A stretch of 64,000 nt of DNA from positions 39,654-103,653 of the forward strand of contig JAQTLN010000017.1 of the NCBI GenBank assembly GCA_028714875.1. Reading direction: 5' to 3'. The notes beneath the pieces are model-generated. The model worked only from the letters and a program-made list of their open reading frames with translations, did not search any database and was not told the DNA's origin. This DNA comes from Gallionellaceae bacterium. Lineage in GTDB: Bacteria; Pseudomonadota; Gammaproteobacteria; Burkholderiales; Thiobacillaceae. Below, piece by piece: positions 1 to 6,783 of the stretch. The position numbers were made by a program, and so were the translations under genes. Numbering within the stretch: the stretch's first letter is position 1; the number at the start of each line of letters is the position of its first letter.

Positions 1-267
1 GGTACGGTCGAACAGATCGGCGAAGTGCGCCGAGACGTCGGTTTCGCCGGCCATCACGGCTTCCAGGCCATCGAGGGCGGCATTGATGCGCGTGGCGGAA
101 TCCGCGTCGATGACTTCGCGGGCGGCGTCGATAAAGGCCAGCAACCAGGTGCCGGGGGGCTGCTCGCCGACCAGGGCGAGATCGATTTGGCGCCGGCCGC
201 CGCGTCCCTGGCAAAGGCCGACGTAACCGTTGCATTCGATGACCTGCATGGGGAGGCCTAGGCACAT
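1..267 (-). CDS. hupF: HupF/HypC-family hydrogenase maturation chaperone (partial)
   Basis: The frame reads MCLGLPMQV at its N-terminus, which is the hallmark of the HypC/HupF family; the essential Cys2 directly follows the start Met. It stays open to the window edge, so the C-terminus (after about 89 codons) is missing. HypC-type chaperones bind the hydrogenase large-subunit precursor and deliver the Fe(CN)2CO unit. HupF is the variant encoded within uptake hydrogenase operons and is thought to protect HupL when oxygen is present. Its place as the last visible gene of hupS-L-C-D-F supports HupF rather than general HypC, and a second HypC-like gene lies at 21544. A palindromic element separates it from hupD. 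Confidence 0.85.
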   Translation of the reverse strand, partial: MCLGLPMQVIECNGYVGLCQGRGGRRQIDLALVGEQPPGTWLLAFIDAAREVIDADSATRINAALDGLEAVMAGETDVSAHFADLFDRT

Positions 268-284
268 GGGGTGCTGCTCCAGGC

Positions 285-390
285 GTCGCTAAATCCCCCC
301 TGTCCCCCCTTTGATAAAGGGGGGGACCCTCCGATTAAGGGCTGTGGGTTTGCTCCCCCCTTTCTTAAAGGGGGGCTGGGGGGGATTTGC
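285..390. repeat. C/G-run palindromic element between hupD and hupF
   Basis: One copy of the dominant repeat of this window. It has a left arm of the form AAATCCCCCCTG followed by CCCCCCTTT and AAAGGGGGG, a short centre, then CCCCCCTTT, AAAGGGGGG and GGGGGATTT. The two ends are inverted copies of each other, and each half is itself a hairpin. It fills nearly all of the hupD-hupF gap. Confidence 0.85.
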
Positions 391-406
391 ACTTCCACCT
401 CGCCCC

Positions 407-1030
407 TCACCCCGCCACCCCCAAAAACCGCCCATCCCCCATACGACAAGCCATCGCGGCGCTGGGCCGCTGGCCTTCGTAGCGGTCCAAGCCGAGGCTG
501 TCCAGGGTGAGGTTTTCCACCGGCGCGCTGCGGTGTTCGGGTTTGGCCATCCAGCCGTAGAGCGTTTCCAGCGCCAGATTCAGCGCTTCCGGAATCCGCT
601 CCTTGACCGTGTCGGAAAGGCTGCCGCCATAGTCGTCCAGAGTTTCCGGCTGGCAGCCGATCAGGGTAACGTTTTCCGGATTCCAGCCGCGTAACTTGGC
701 GACGCACAGCACTTCCTGGAAGCCGGTCTGGTGCAGGCTCATTTTCTTGACGCCCATGAAGGCCGGCACTTCGTCGTCGCGCACCACTTTCAGGGTGCCG
801 GGTTGCAGGCCGTAATCCACGGCATCGAGGATCAACAGGCGGCGGCAGCCTTCCACATAGGGCAACAGGTAGAGGCCCTGGGTGCCGCCGTCGAGCAGGT
901 GAACGCCGGGGCGAAATGTCCATTCGGCATCCAACTGTTCCAGGGAGCGAATGCCAAAGCCTTCATCGGCCCAGAGCAGGTTGCCGATGCCCAGCACCAG
1001 TATGTCGCAGCGATAGTCGAGATCGCTCAT
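407..1030 (-). CDS. hupD: HupD/HyaD hydrogenase maturation endopeptidase
   Basis: This is a 207-residue member of the HyaD/HybD/HupD (M52) protease family, which removes the C-terminal peptide of the [NiFe]-hydrogenase large subunit after nickel insertion. The N-terminal LVLGIGNLLWADEGFG matches the family motif GxGNxLxxDEGxG, and the Glu is a predicted nickel-binding residue. A second conserved Asp lies in LLILDAVDYG, and a His in MSLHQTGF fits the third ligand. The start codon overlaps the hupC stop by 4 bp (ATGA), so translation is probably coupled. The C-terminal tail beyond the protease core is longer than usual and runs to the edge of the downstream palindromic element. Confidence 0.93.
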   Translation of the reverse strand: MSDLDYRCDILVLGIGNLLWADEGFGIRSLEQLDAEWTFRPGVHLLDGGTQGLYLLPYVEGCRRLLILDAVDYGLQPGTLKVVRDDEVPAFMGVKKMSLHQTGFQEVLCVAKLRGWNPENVTLIGCQPETLDDYGGSLSDTVKERIPEALNLALETLYGWMAKPEHRSAPVENLTLDSLGLDRYEGQRPSAAMACRMGDGRFLGVAG

Positions 1031-1743
1031 GGCTTGTCATCCTTGAACATGCGCCATCCGGACAACATGGTGGACACCATGCTCTGGCGCGACATGATGT
1101 CCTCGCGGATGGCGGCGTAGACATGCACCAGGACGAACAGGCCCATCACCCACAGACCCAGGTGGTGCCAGGTGTGCACATCCTGGCTTTGCCCGAACAG
1201 CGGGATCACCCAGGAGGTGAACAGGGTGTGTGACCAGCTGCCTTCCTGCGCGCCTTCGCCGTAGAGCGCGAAGCCGGTGACGATCATGAACAGCGTGGTG
1301 GTGAGGAACAGCGTGAACATGGAGAACTGCGCCAGCGGGTTGTGGCCGACGTACTTCTTCGGGTTGCGTTCCAGGAACAGATACCAGCGCAGCTCGAACA
1401 CCACCTCCTTCCACCAGGTGCCGTTGAAGATCGGCAGCACGAACAACTGCCGGGCATGATGGTTGCCGACGAAAGCCCAGTAGAGCCGCCCCAGGAAGCC
1501 GACCAGCAACATATAGCCGGCGGCGAAGTGGGCGAAGCGGATGTAGCCCATCAGGAAGTTGGCGCTGGCCTCGCCGGGCTGACTGGGCAACGGGCTGGCG
1601 ATGAACCAGCCGCTGAGGGCCAGCACGGTGATGGCGAGGGCGTTGACCCAGTGCCACAGCCGCACCGGCGCTTCGTAGACATAAACCGCCTTGACGGATC
1701 GGCCGTGGGCCGCCGCTTCCTGCATGTCTTGGGATGAGAGCAT
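1027..1743 (-). CDS. hupC: HupC/HyaC Ni/Fe-hydrogenase b-type cytochrome subunit
   Basis: This 238-residue membrane protein anchors the HupSL dimer on the periplasmic face and passes electrons to the quinone pool. It begins with VKAVYVYEAPVRLWHWVNAL, the typical HupC opening with a haem-ligand His. It has four hydrophobic segments and further His residues (FAHFAAGY, DVHTWHHLGLW) expected to bind two b haems. The ATG at 1743 is chosen because AAGGAG lies just upstream. A longer in-frame extension to 1842 only translates the neighbouring palindromic repeat and is rejected. It is separated from hupL by about 200 bp containing such a repeat, and overlaps hupD by 4 bp. Confidence 0.95.
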   Translation of the reverse strand: MLSSQDMQEAAAHGRSVKAVYVYEAPVRLWHWVNALAITVLALSGWFIASPLPSQPGEASANFLMGYIRFAHFAAGYMLLVGFLGRLYWAFVGNHHARQLFVLPIFNGTWWKEVVFELRWYLFLERNPKKYVGHNPLAQFSMFTLFLTTTLFMIVTGFALYGEGAQEGSWSHTLFTSWVIPLFGQSQDVHTWHHLGLWVMGLFVLVHVYAAIREDIMSRQSMVSTMLSGWRMFKDDKP

Positions 1744-1776
1744 TTGTGTCTCCTTGGTTAAGCGGCGGAGGGGGTG

Positions 1777-1915
1777 CTGGCGTTGTAGAAATCCCCCCTG
1801 TCCCCCCTTTGATAAAGGGGGGGACCCTTCGGCACAGGGCATCGCGGGTTTGCTCCCCCCTTTCCCAAAGGGGGGCCGGGGTACCGAAGGGTAGGGTCTT
1901 CATCAGGGATTTGCC
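1777..1915. repeat. C/G-run palindromic element between hupL and hupC
   Basis: A second dispersed copy of the window's main palindromic element (arms CCCCCCTTT and AAAGGGGGG). On its right side it is joined to a short motif, GTACCGAAGGGTAGGG, followed by CTTCATCAGGGATTT. Variants of this motif recur near 62997 and 63756. The element occupies most of the gap between hupL and hupC and can form strong RNA hairpins. Confidence 0.85.
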
Positions 1916-1951
1916 GCGCGTCGATCAAGCGCCAGCGCATGGCGAGCACGA

Positions 1952-3748
1952 TCACCGCACCCGAACCCGGCTCATTTCCTGTCCATCCGGCGCCATCACA
2001 TGGGTGGAGCAGGCCAGGCAGGGGTCGAAGCTGTGCAGGGTGCGGAGGATTTCCAGGGGTTCATCGGCCTTGGCCACCGGGGTGTTCATCAGGCTGGCCT
2101 CGAAGGCGCCGATCTGGCCCTTGGAGTCGCGTGGGCTGCCGTTCCAGGTGGTGGGTACGACGCACTGGTAGTTTTCGATGCGGCCGTCCTTGATCTTGAT
2201 CCAGTGGCCAAGGGCGCCGCGTGGCGCTTCGGTGAAGCCGACGCCCTTGGCTTCTTTCGGCCAGGTGGCGGGGTCCCACTTTTCGATGTTGGCCGTGGCC
2301 AGGTCGCCGGCCTTCAGGTTGGCCACCAGCTTGTCCTGGAAATAACGCAGCTTGTGCGCCGCCCAGGAAGCTTCCAGGCCGCGCGCGGCGGTGCGCCCGA
2401 GGGTGGAGAACAGGGCCGGCAGCGGCAGGCCGAGCGTCTTCAGCACCTTGTCCACCGGTTCCTTGAACTCGGGCTTGTTCTGTACGTAGCCGATGATGTA
2501 GCGCGACAGCGGCCCCACTTCCATGGCGTGGCCACGCCAGCGCGGCGCCTTGATCCAGGAATACTTGCCGCCTTCGTCGATCTGCTCGATGTTGGTGGAC
2601 GTGCCCTTGGCATTCTTGCCCAGCTCGTAATGCGCCTCGGTTTCGCCATCCCAGGGGTGCAGACCCTTGCCCACGCCATTTCCGGCGTACTTGAACCAGG
2701 AATGGTCGACAAATTCCTGGATCTGGCTCGGGTCGCGCAAGTCGATCTCGTGCACTTTCGACAGATCGCCGTTGATGATGGCGCCGCGCGGCAGCATCAG
2801 GTTGGACTCCGAATAATCGTTGGCGTGGTCCGGGATGTCGCCGTAGGACATGACGCTGGTGGAAGACAGACCGCCGCCGTGGGTCCAGTCCTTGTAGAAG
2901 CCGGCGATGGCGATCAGGTCCGGGACGTAGACCATGTCGATGAACTCGATGGTGCGGTCGATGATGTGCGAGATCAGGTTGAGCCGTTCCATGTTGATCG
3001 CGCCCACCGCCCCCGTGTCGTGGATGTTGATGGCACAGGGCATGCCGCCAACCAGCCAGTTCGGGTGTGGGTTCTTGCCGCCGTAGATGGTGTGGATCTT
3101 GACGATCTCCTTCTGGAAATCGAGCGCCTCCAGGTAGTGGGTCACCGCCATCAAATTGGCTTCCGGGGGCAGCTTGTAGGCCGGATTGCCCCAGTAACCG
3201 TTCATGAACGGGCCCAACTGGCCGGATTCGACAAATTTCTTCAGACGGTTCTGGATGTCGCGAAAATAGCCGGGCGAGGACAGCGGCCAGGCGGAAATGC
3301 TCTGCGCCAGTTCCGAGGTCTTCTTCGGATCGGCTTTCAGGGCGGAAACCACGTCCACCCAATCGAGCGCGTGCAGGTGATAGAAGTGCACCAGGTGGTC
3401 ATGCACTTGCAGGGTCAACTGCATGATATTGCGGATGGAGTTGGCGTTTTCCGGGATCAGGATACCCAGGGCATCCTCCACCGCCCTTACCGAAGTCAGC
3501 GCGTGGGTGCCGGTACAGACCCCGCAAATGCGTTCGGTGAAGGCCCAGGCATCACGCGGATCGCGGCCCTTGAGAATGACCTCCAGGCCGCGCCACATGG
3601 TGCCGGTGGAAACCGCGTTACGGATCACGTTGTTGGAATCCAGGTTCACTTCCACGCGCATGTGGCCCTCGATGCGGGTCACCGGGTCCACCACGATGCG
3701 TTTGCCGGAGTTGTCGAGTTTGAAGCCTTGGGTTTCGTAGGCGCTCAT
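1952..3748 (-). CDS. hupL: [NiFe]-hydrogenase large subunit (group 1 uptake)
   Basis: This 598-residue catalytic subunit oxidises H2 at a Ni-Fe(CN)2CO site in the periplasm. The L1 motif [10 protein letters not shown] (Cys75, Cys78) and the L2 motif DPCLACSTH (Cys577, Cys580, His583) supply the four cysteine ligands. The 15 residues after His583 (beginning VMAPDG) are the peptide that HupD is expected to remove. [10 protein letters not shown] near residue 26 is also conserved. Length and sequence match the membrane-bound HyaB/HupL/HoxG type. The gene starts 9 bp after hupS on the same strand, and the protein is exported as a complex with HupS through the Tat signal of HupS. Confidence 0.98.
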   Translation of the reverse strand: MSAYETQGFKLDNSGKRIVVDPVTRIEGHMRVEVNLDSNNVIRNAVSTGTMWRGLEVILKGRDPRDAWAFTERICGVCTGTHALTSVRAVEDALGILIPENANSIRNIMQLTLQVHDHLVHFYHLHALDWVDVVSALKADPKKTSELAQSISAWPLSSPGYFRDIQNRLKKFVESGQLGPFMNGYWGNPAYKLPPEANLMAVTHYLEALDFQKEIVKIHTIYGGKNPHPNWLVGGMPCAINIHDTGAVGAINMERLNLISHIIDRTIEFIDMVYVPDLIAIAGFYKDWTHGGGLSSTSVMSYGDIPDHANDYSESNLMLPRGAIINGDLSKVHEIDLRDPSQIQEFVDHSWFKYAGNGVGKGLHPWDGETEAHYELGKNAKGTSTNIEQIDEGGKYSWIKAPRWRGHAMEVGPLSRYIIGYVQNKPEFKEPVDKVLKTLGLPLPALFSTLGRTAARGLEASWAAHKLRYFQDKLVANLKAGDLATANIEKWDPATWPKEAKGVGFTEAPRGALGHWIKIKDGRIENYQCVVPTTWNGSPRDSKGQIGAFEASLMNTPVAKADEPLEILRTLHSFDPCLACSTHVMAPDGQEMSRVRVR

Positions 3749-3757
3749 GTTCGTTCC

Positions 3758-4831
3758 TTATTGGTCGTTGCCGGATTTATTCTTCGACTGCTTGATGGCG
3801 CTCACCGCCGCGTGCGCCACCACCGCCGCGCCCACCACGCCCAGCGCCGCGCCACCCACCTTGTCGGCGTTGGCTTCCACGCCGAATTGCTGGATGTCGG
3901 TGACGCGGTCGTAGAACGAACCCTTGTCCCAGAAACCGTCCTCGGAACAGCCGATACAGCCGTGGCCGGACTGGATCGGGAAGGACACGCCGCCGTTCCA
4001 GCGCACGGTGGAGCAGGCGTTGTAAGTGGTCGGGCCCTTGCAGCCCATCTTGTAGAGGCAGTAGCCCTTGCGGGAACCCTCGTCGTCCCAGGCTTCCGCG
4101 AACTGGCCGGCGTCGAAGTGGGGGCGGCGATAGCATTTGTCGTGGATGCGCTGGCCGTAGAACATCTTCGGGCGGCCCTGGCGGTCCAGTTCAGGCAAGC
4201 GGTCGAAGGTCAGCATGTAGGTGATGACGCCGGTCATCACCTCGGCGATGGGCGGGCAGCCCGGCACCTTGATGATGGGTTTGTCGAAGATCACCTTATG
4301 GACGGGCGTGGCCTGAGTCGGGTTCGGCTTGGCCGCCTGCACGCAACCCCAGGAAGCGCAGGAACCCCAGGAGATGATGGCCTTGGCATCCTTGGCCACG
4401 TGCTTCAACTGCTCGATGAACGGCTTGCCGCCGATGATGCAGCTCATGCCTTCCTGATTCAGCGGCGGGTTGCCCTCCACCGCCAGGATGTAATTGCCCT
4501 TGTACTTGGTCATCACCTCTTTCAGGATCGCCTCGGCCTGGTGCCCGGCGGCGGTCATGATGGTGTCGTCGTAGTCCAGGGAAATCATCGACAGCACCGC
4601 GTCCTTGGCCAGCGGATGGCCGGAGCGAATGAAGGACTCGGAGCAGCAGGTGCACTCCAGGCCATGCAACCACAACACCGGGGTGCGCGGCTTGGTCTCC
4701 ATGGCATGCGCGATCCTCGGCACGAAGGCCGGGCCGAGACCCAGCGAGGCGGCGGTGAGGCTGCAATATTTGAGGAAGCTGCGGCGGGTGATGCCCTGCC
4801 TGCGCATCACCTCATAAAAGGTCTCCACCAT
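3758..4831 (-). CDS. hupS: [NiFe]-hydrogenase small subunit, Tat-exported, oxygen-tolerant type
   Basis: This 357-residue iron-sulfur subunit carries electrons from the NiFe site to cytochrome b. It has a twin-arginine signal (ITRRSFLK, residues 14-21), a hydrophobic stretch and a cleavage site after AHA at residue 43. The cysteines around the proximal cluster are Cys60, 62, 63, 158, 163 and 192. With residue 44 as mature residue 1 they fall at 17, 19, 20, 115, 120 and 149, exactly the set that binds the [4Fe-3S] cluster of oxygen-tolerant Hyd-1-type enzymes. A C-terminal hydrophobic helix (about residues 325-345) is the membrane anchor. A strong GAGGAGA ribosome site precedes the ATG. Confidence 0.98.
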   Translation of the reverse strand: MVETFYEVMRRQGITRRSFLKYCSLTAASLGLGPAFVPRIAHAMETKPRTPVLWLHGLECTCCSESFIRSGHPLAKDAVLSMISLDYDDTIMTAAGHQAEAILKEVMTKYKGNYILAVEGNPPLNQEGMSCIIGGKPFIEQLKHVAKDAKAIISWGSCASWGCVQAAKPNPTQATPVHKVIFDKPIIKVPGCPPIAEVMTGVITYMLTFDRLPELDRQGRPKMFYGQRIHDKCYRRPHFDAGQFAEAWDDEGSRKGYCLYKMGCKGPTTYNACSTVRWNGGVSFPIQSGHGCIGCSEDGFWDKGSFYDRVTDIQQFGVEANADKVGGAALGVVGAAVVAHAAVSAIKQSKNKSGNDQ

Positions 4832-4902
4832 GAACGGGTCTCCTCTCGATCGTTGAAGCCTCCCCGGAGCCGGATGAAACCGGTGGATGGCGAGGTAACT
4901 AG

Positions 4903-4918
4903 ATCAAGAAGCGTGCCA
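4903..4918 (-). promoter_or_regulatory. Candidate sigma-54 promoter for the hup operon
   Basis: On the minus strand the sequence reads TGGCACGCTTCTTGAT, close to the -24/-12 consensus TGGCAC-N5-TTGCA; the -12 dinucleotide is GA instead of GC. It lies about 72 bp before the hupS ATG, giving a predicted start near 4892. Uptake hydrogenase promoters of several proteobacteria use sigma-54 with an NtrC-type activator (HoxA/HupR). Confidence 0.5.
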
Positions 4919-4947
4919 GCGCTTAAATTGTGTTGTTAGTTGTTATT

Positions 4948-4960
4948 AATCAGTGTGTTA
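4948..4960 (+). promoter_or_regulatory. Candidate IHF site upstream of hupS
   Basis: AATCAGTGTGTTA matches the IHF consensus WATCAANNNNTTR with one mismatch. It lies in a strikingly A+T-rich stretch, centred about 62 bp upstream of the predicted transcription start, where IHF usually bends DNA at sigma-54 promoters. Confidence 0.4.
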
Positions 4961-4994
4961 TGGATTATTTATATAGTTTGCCATGGCATTGAAT

Positions 4995-5013
4995 ATGGTT
5001 ACCTTGTAACCAT
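4995..5013. promoter_or_regulatory. Perfect palindrome, candidate activator site for hup
   Basis: ATGGTTAC-CTT-GTAACCAT is a perfect inverted repeat with 8-bp arms and a 3-bp centre, about 112 bp upstream of the predicted hupS start. This is the usual position for an NtrC-family activator such as HoxA/HupR. No activator gene is in the window. Confidence 0.45.
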
Positions 5014-5060
5014 TAATAAGCGCAGTTAGAAACAAACTTGCCAGATGCGAACGACGTTGA

Positions 5061-6783
5061 AATGGGGCGCCCTGGCTCCCCCCTTTATCAAAGGGGGGCT
5101 GGGGGGGATTTCTCCAAGGGGGCGCGAGTGCGAGCGTTGCTAAATCCCCCCCTGCCCCCCTTTGGGAAAGGGGGGTTCCCCGTCGCGCGGTGTCCTGGCT
5201 CCCCCCTTTTCCATAGGGGGGCCGGGGGGGGATTTCTACAAGGGGGGCGCGGGTGCGAGCGTTGCCAAATCCCCCCTGCCCCCCTTTGGGAAAGGGGGGG
5301 GCCGGATCGCGCGGCGGCCTGACTCCCCCCTTTCTCAAAGGGGGGTTGGGGGAGATTTCTACAAGGGAGGCACGGGTGCGAGCGTTGCCAAATCCCCCCT
5401 GCCCCCCTTTGGGAAAGGGGGGCTCCGGATCGCGCGGCGGTTTGGCTCCCCCCTTTATCAAAGGGGGGTTGGGGGGGGATTTCTTCAAGGGGGGCGCGGG
5501 TGCGAGCGTTGCCAAATCCCCCCTGCCCCCCTTTGGGAAAGGGGGGGGCCGGATCGCGCGGCGGCCTGACTCCCCCCTTTACCAAAGGGGGGTTGGGGGG
5601 GATTTCTACAAGGGGGGCGCGGGTGCGAGCGTTGCTAAATCCCCCCTGCCCCCCTTTAGGAAAGGGGGGTTCCGGATTGCGCTGCGGCCTGACTCCCCCC
5701 TTTTCCAAAGGGGGGCTGGGGGGGATTTCTACAAGGGGGGCGCGAGTGCGAGCGTTGCCAAATCCCCCCTGCCCCCCTTTGGGAAAGGGGGGTTCCCCGT
5801 CGCGCGGTGTCCTGGCTCCCCCCTTTTCCATAGGGGGGCCGGGGGGGGGATTTCTACAAGGGTGGCATGGGTGCGAGCGTTGCCAAATCCCCCCTGCCCC
5901 CCTTTAGGAAAGGGGGGTTCCGGATCGCGCGGCGGCCTGGCTCCCCCCTTTATCAAAGGGGGGTTGGGGGGGATTTCTACAAGGGGGGCGCGGGTGCGAG
6001 CGTTGCTAAATCCCCCCTGCCCCCCTTTAGGAAAGGGGGGTTCCGGATTGCGCGGCGGCTTGGCTCCCCCCTTTATCAAAGGGGGGTTGGGGGGGGATTT
6101 CTTCAAGGGAGGCGCGGGTGCGAGCGTTGCCAAATCCCCCCTGCCCCCCTTTAGGAAAGGGGGGGTCCGGATCGCGCGGCGGCTTGGCTCCCCCCTTTAT
6201 CAAAGGGGGGCTGGGGGGGATTTCTACAAGGGGGGCGCGGGTGCGAGCGTTGCCAAATCCCCCCTGCCCCCCTTTAGGAAAGGGGGGGTCCGGATCGCGC
6301 GGCGGCTTGGCTCCCCCCTTTATCAAAGGGGGGTTGGGGGGGATTTCTACAAGGGGGGCGCGGGTGCGAGCGTTGCCAAATCCCCCCTGCCCCCCTTTGG
6401 GAAAGGGGGGTTCCGGATCGCGCGGCGGCTTGGCTCCCCCCTTTATCAAAGGGGGGTTGGGGGAGATTTCTACAAGGGAGGCACGGGTGCGAGCGTTGCC
6501 AAATCCCCCCTGCCCCCCTTTATGAAAGGGGGGGTCCGGATCGCGCGGCGGCCTGACTCCCCCCTTTATCAAAGGGGGGTTGGGGGAGATTTCTACAAGG
6601 GAGGCACGGGTGCGAGCGTTGCTAAATCCCCCCTGCCCTCCTTTGGGAAAGGGGGGTTCCGGATCGCGCGGCGGCCTGACTCCCCCCTTTATCAAAGGGG
6701 GGTTGGGGGGGATTTCTACAAGGGAGGCACGGGTGCGAGCGTTGCCAAATCCCCCCTGCTCCCCTTTGGGAAAGGGGGGGTCC
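5061..6783. repeat. Tandem array of about 14 palindromic elements, 123-125 bp period
   Basis: The anchor CGAGCGTTGC begins at 5131, 5256, 5379, 5503, 5626, 5749, 5874, 5997, 6121, 6244, 6367, 6490, 6613 and 6736, giving steps of 123-125 bp. Each unit contains a left hairpin (CCCCCCTTT/AAAGGGGGG), a centre of about 25 bp (typically CCGGATCGCGCGGCGG), a right hairpin of the same type ending in GGGGGATTT, and a linker of about 25 bp. The whole element is also an inverted repeat end to end. Because 123 is 41 codons, long frames stay open on both strands, but no gene-like features support coding. Private variants shared between units 5 apart suggest block duplication. Confidence 0.95.

Noticed and set aside
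258..923. A 221-codon minus-strand frame overlapping hupD
   Set aside because: It is an alternative frame of hupD that reads through the palindromic repeat; the hupD frame carries the protease motifs.
1744..1842. N-terminal extension of hupC
   Set aside because: The extra 33 codons translate the adjacent repeat, and a good AAGGAG site supports the ATG at 1743.
2000..4939. A 979-codon plus-strand frame antisense to hupL and hupS
   Set aside because: The minus strand encodes unmistakable hydrogenase subunits; the opposite frame is a by-product of high-GC codon usage.
5061..6783. Possible CRISPR array
   Set aside because: Units are 123-125 bp with nearly identical linkers. There are no short repeats with unique spacers and no cas genes nearby.
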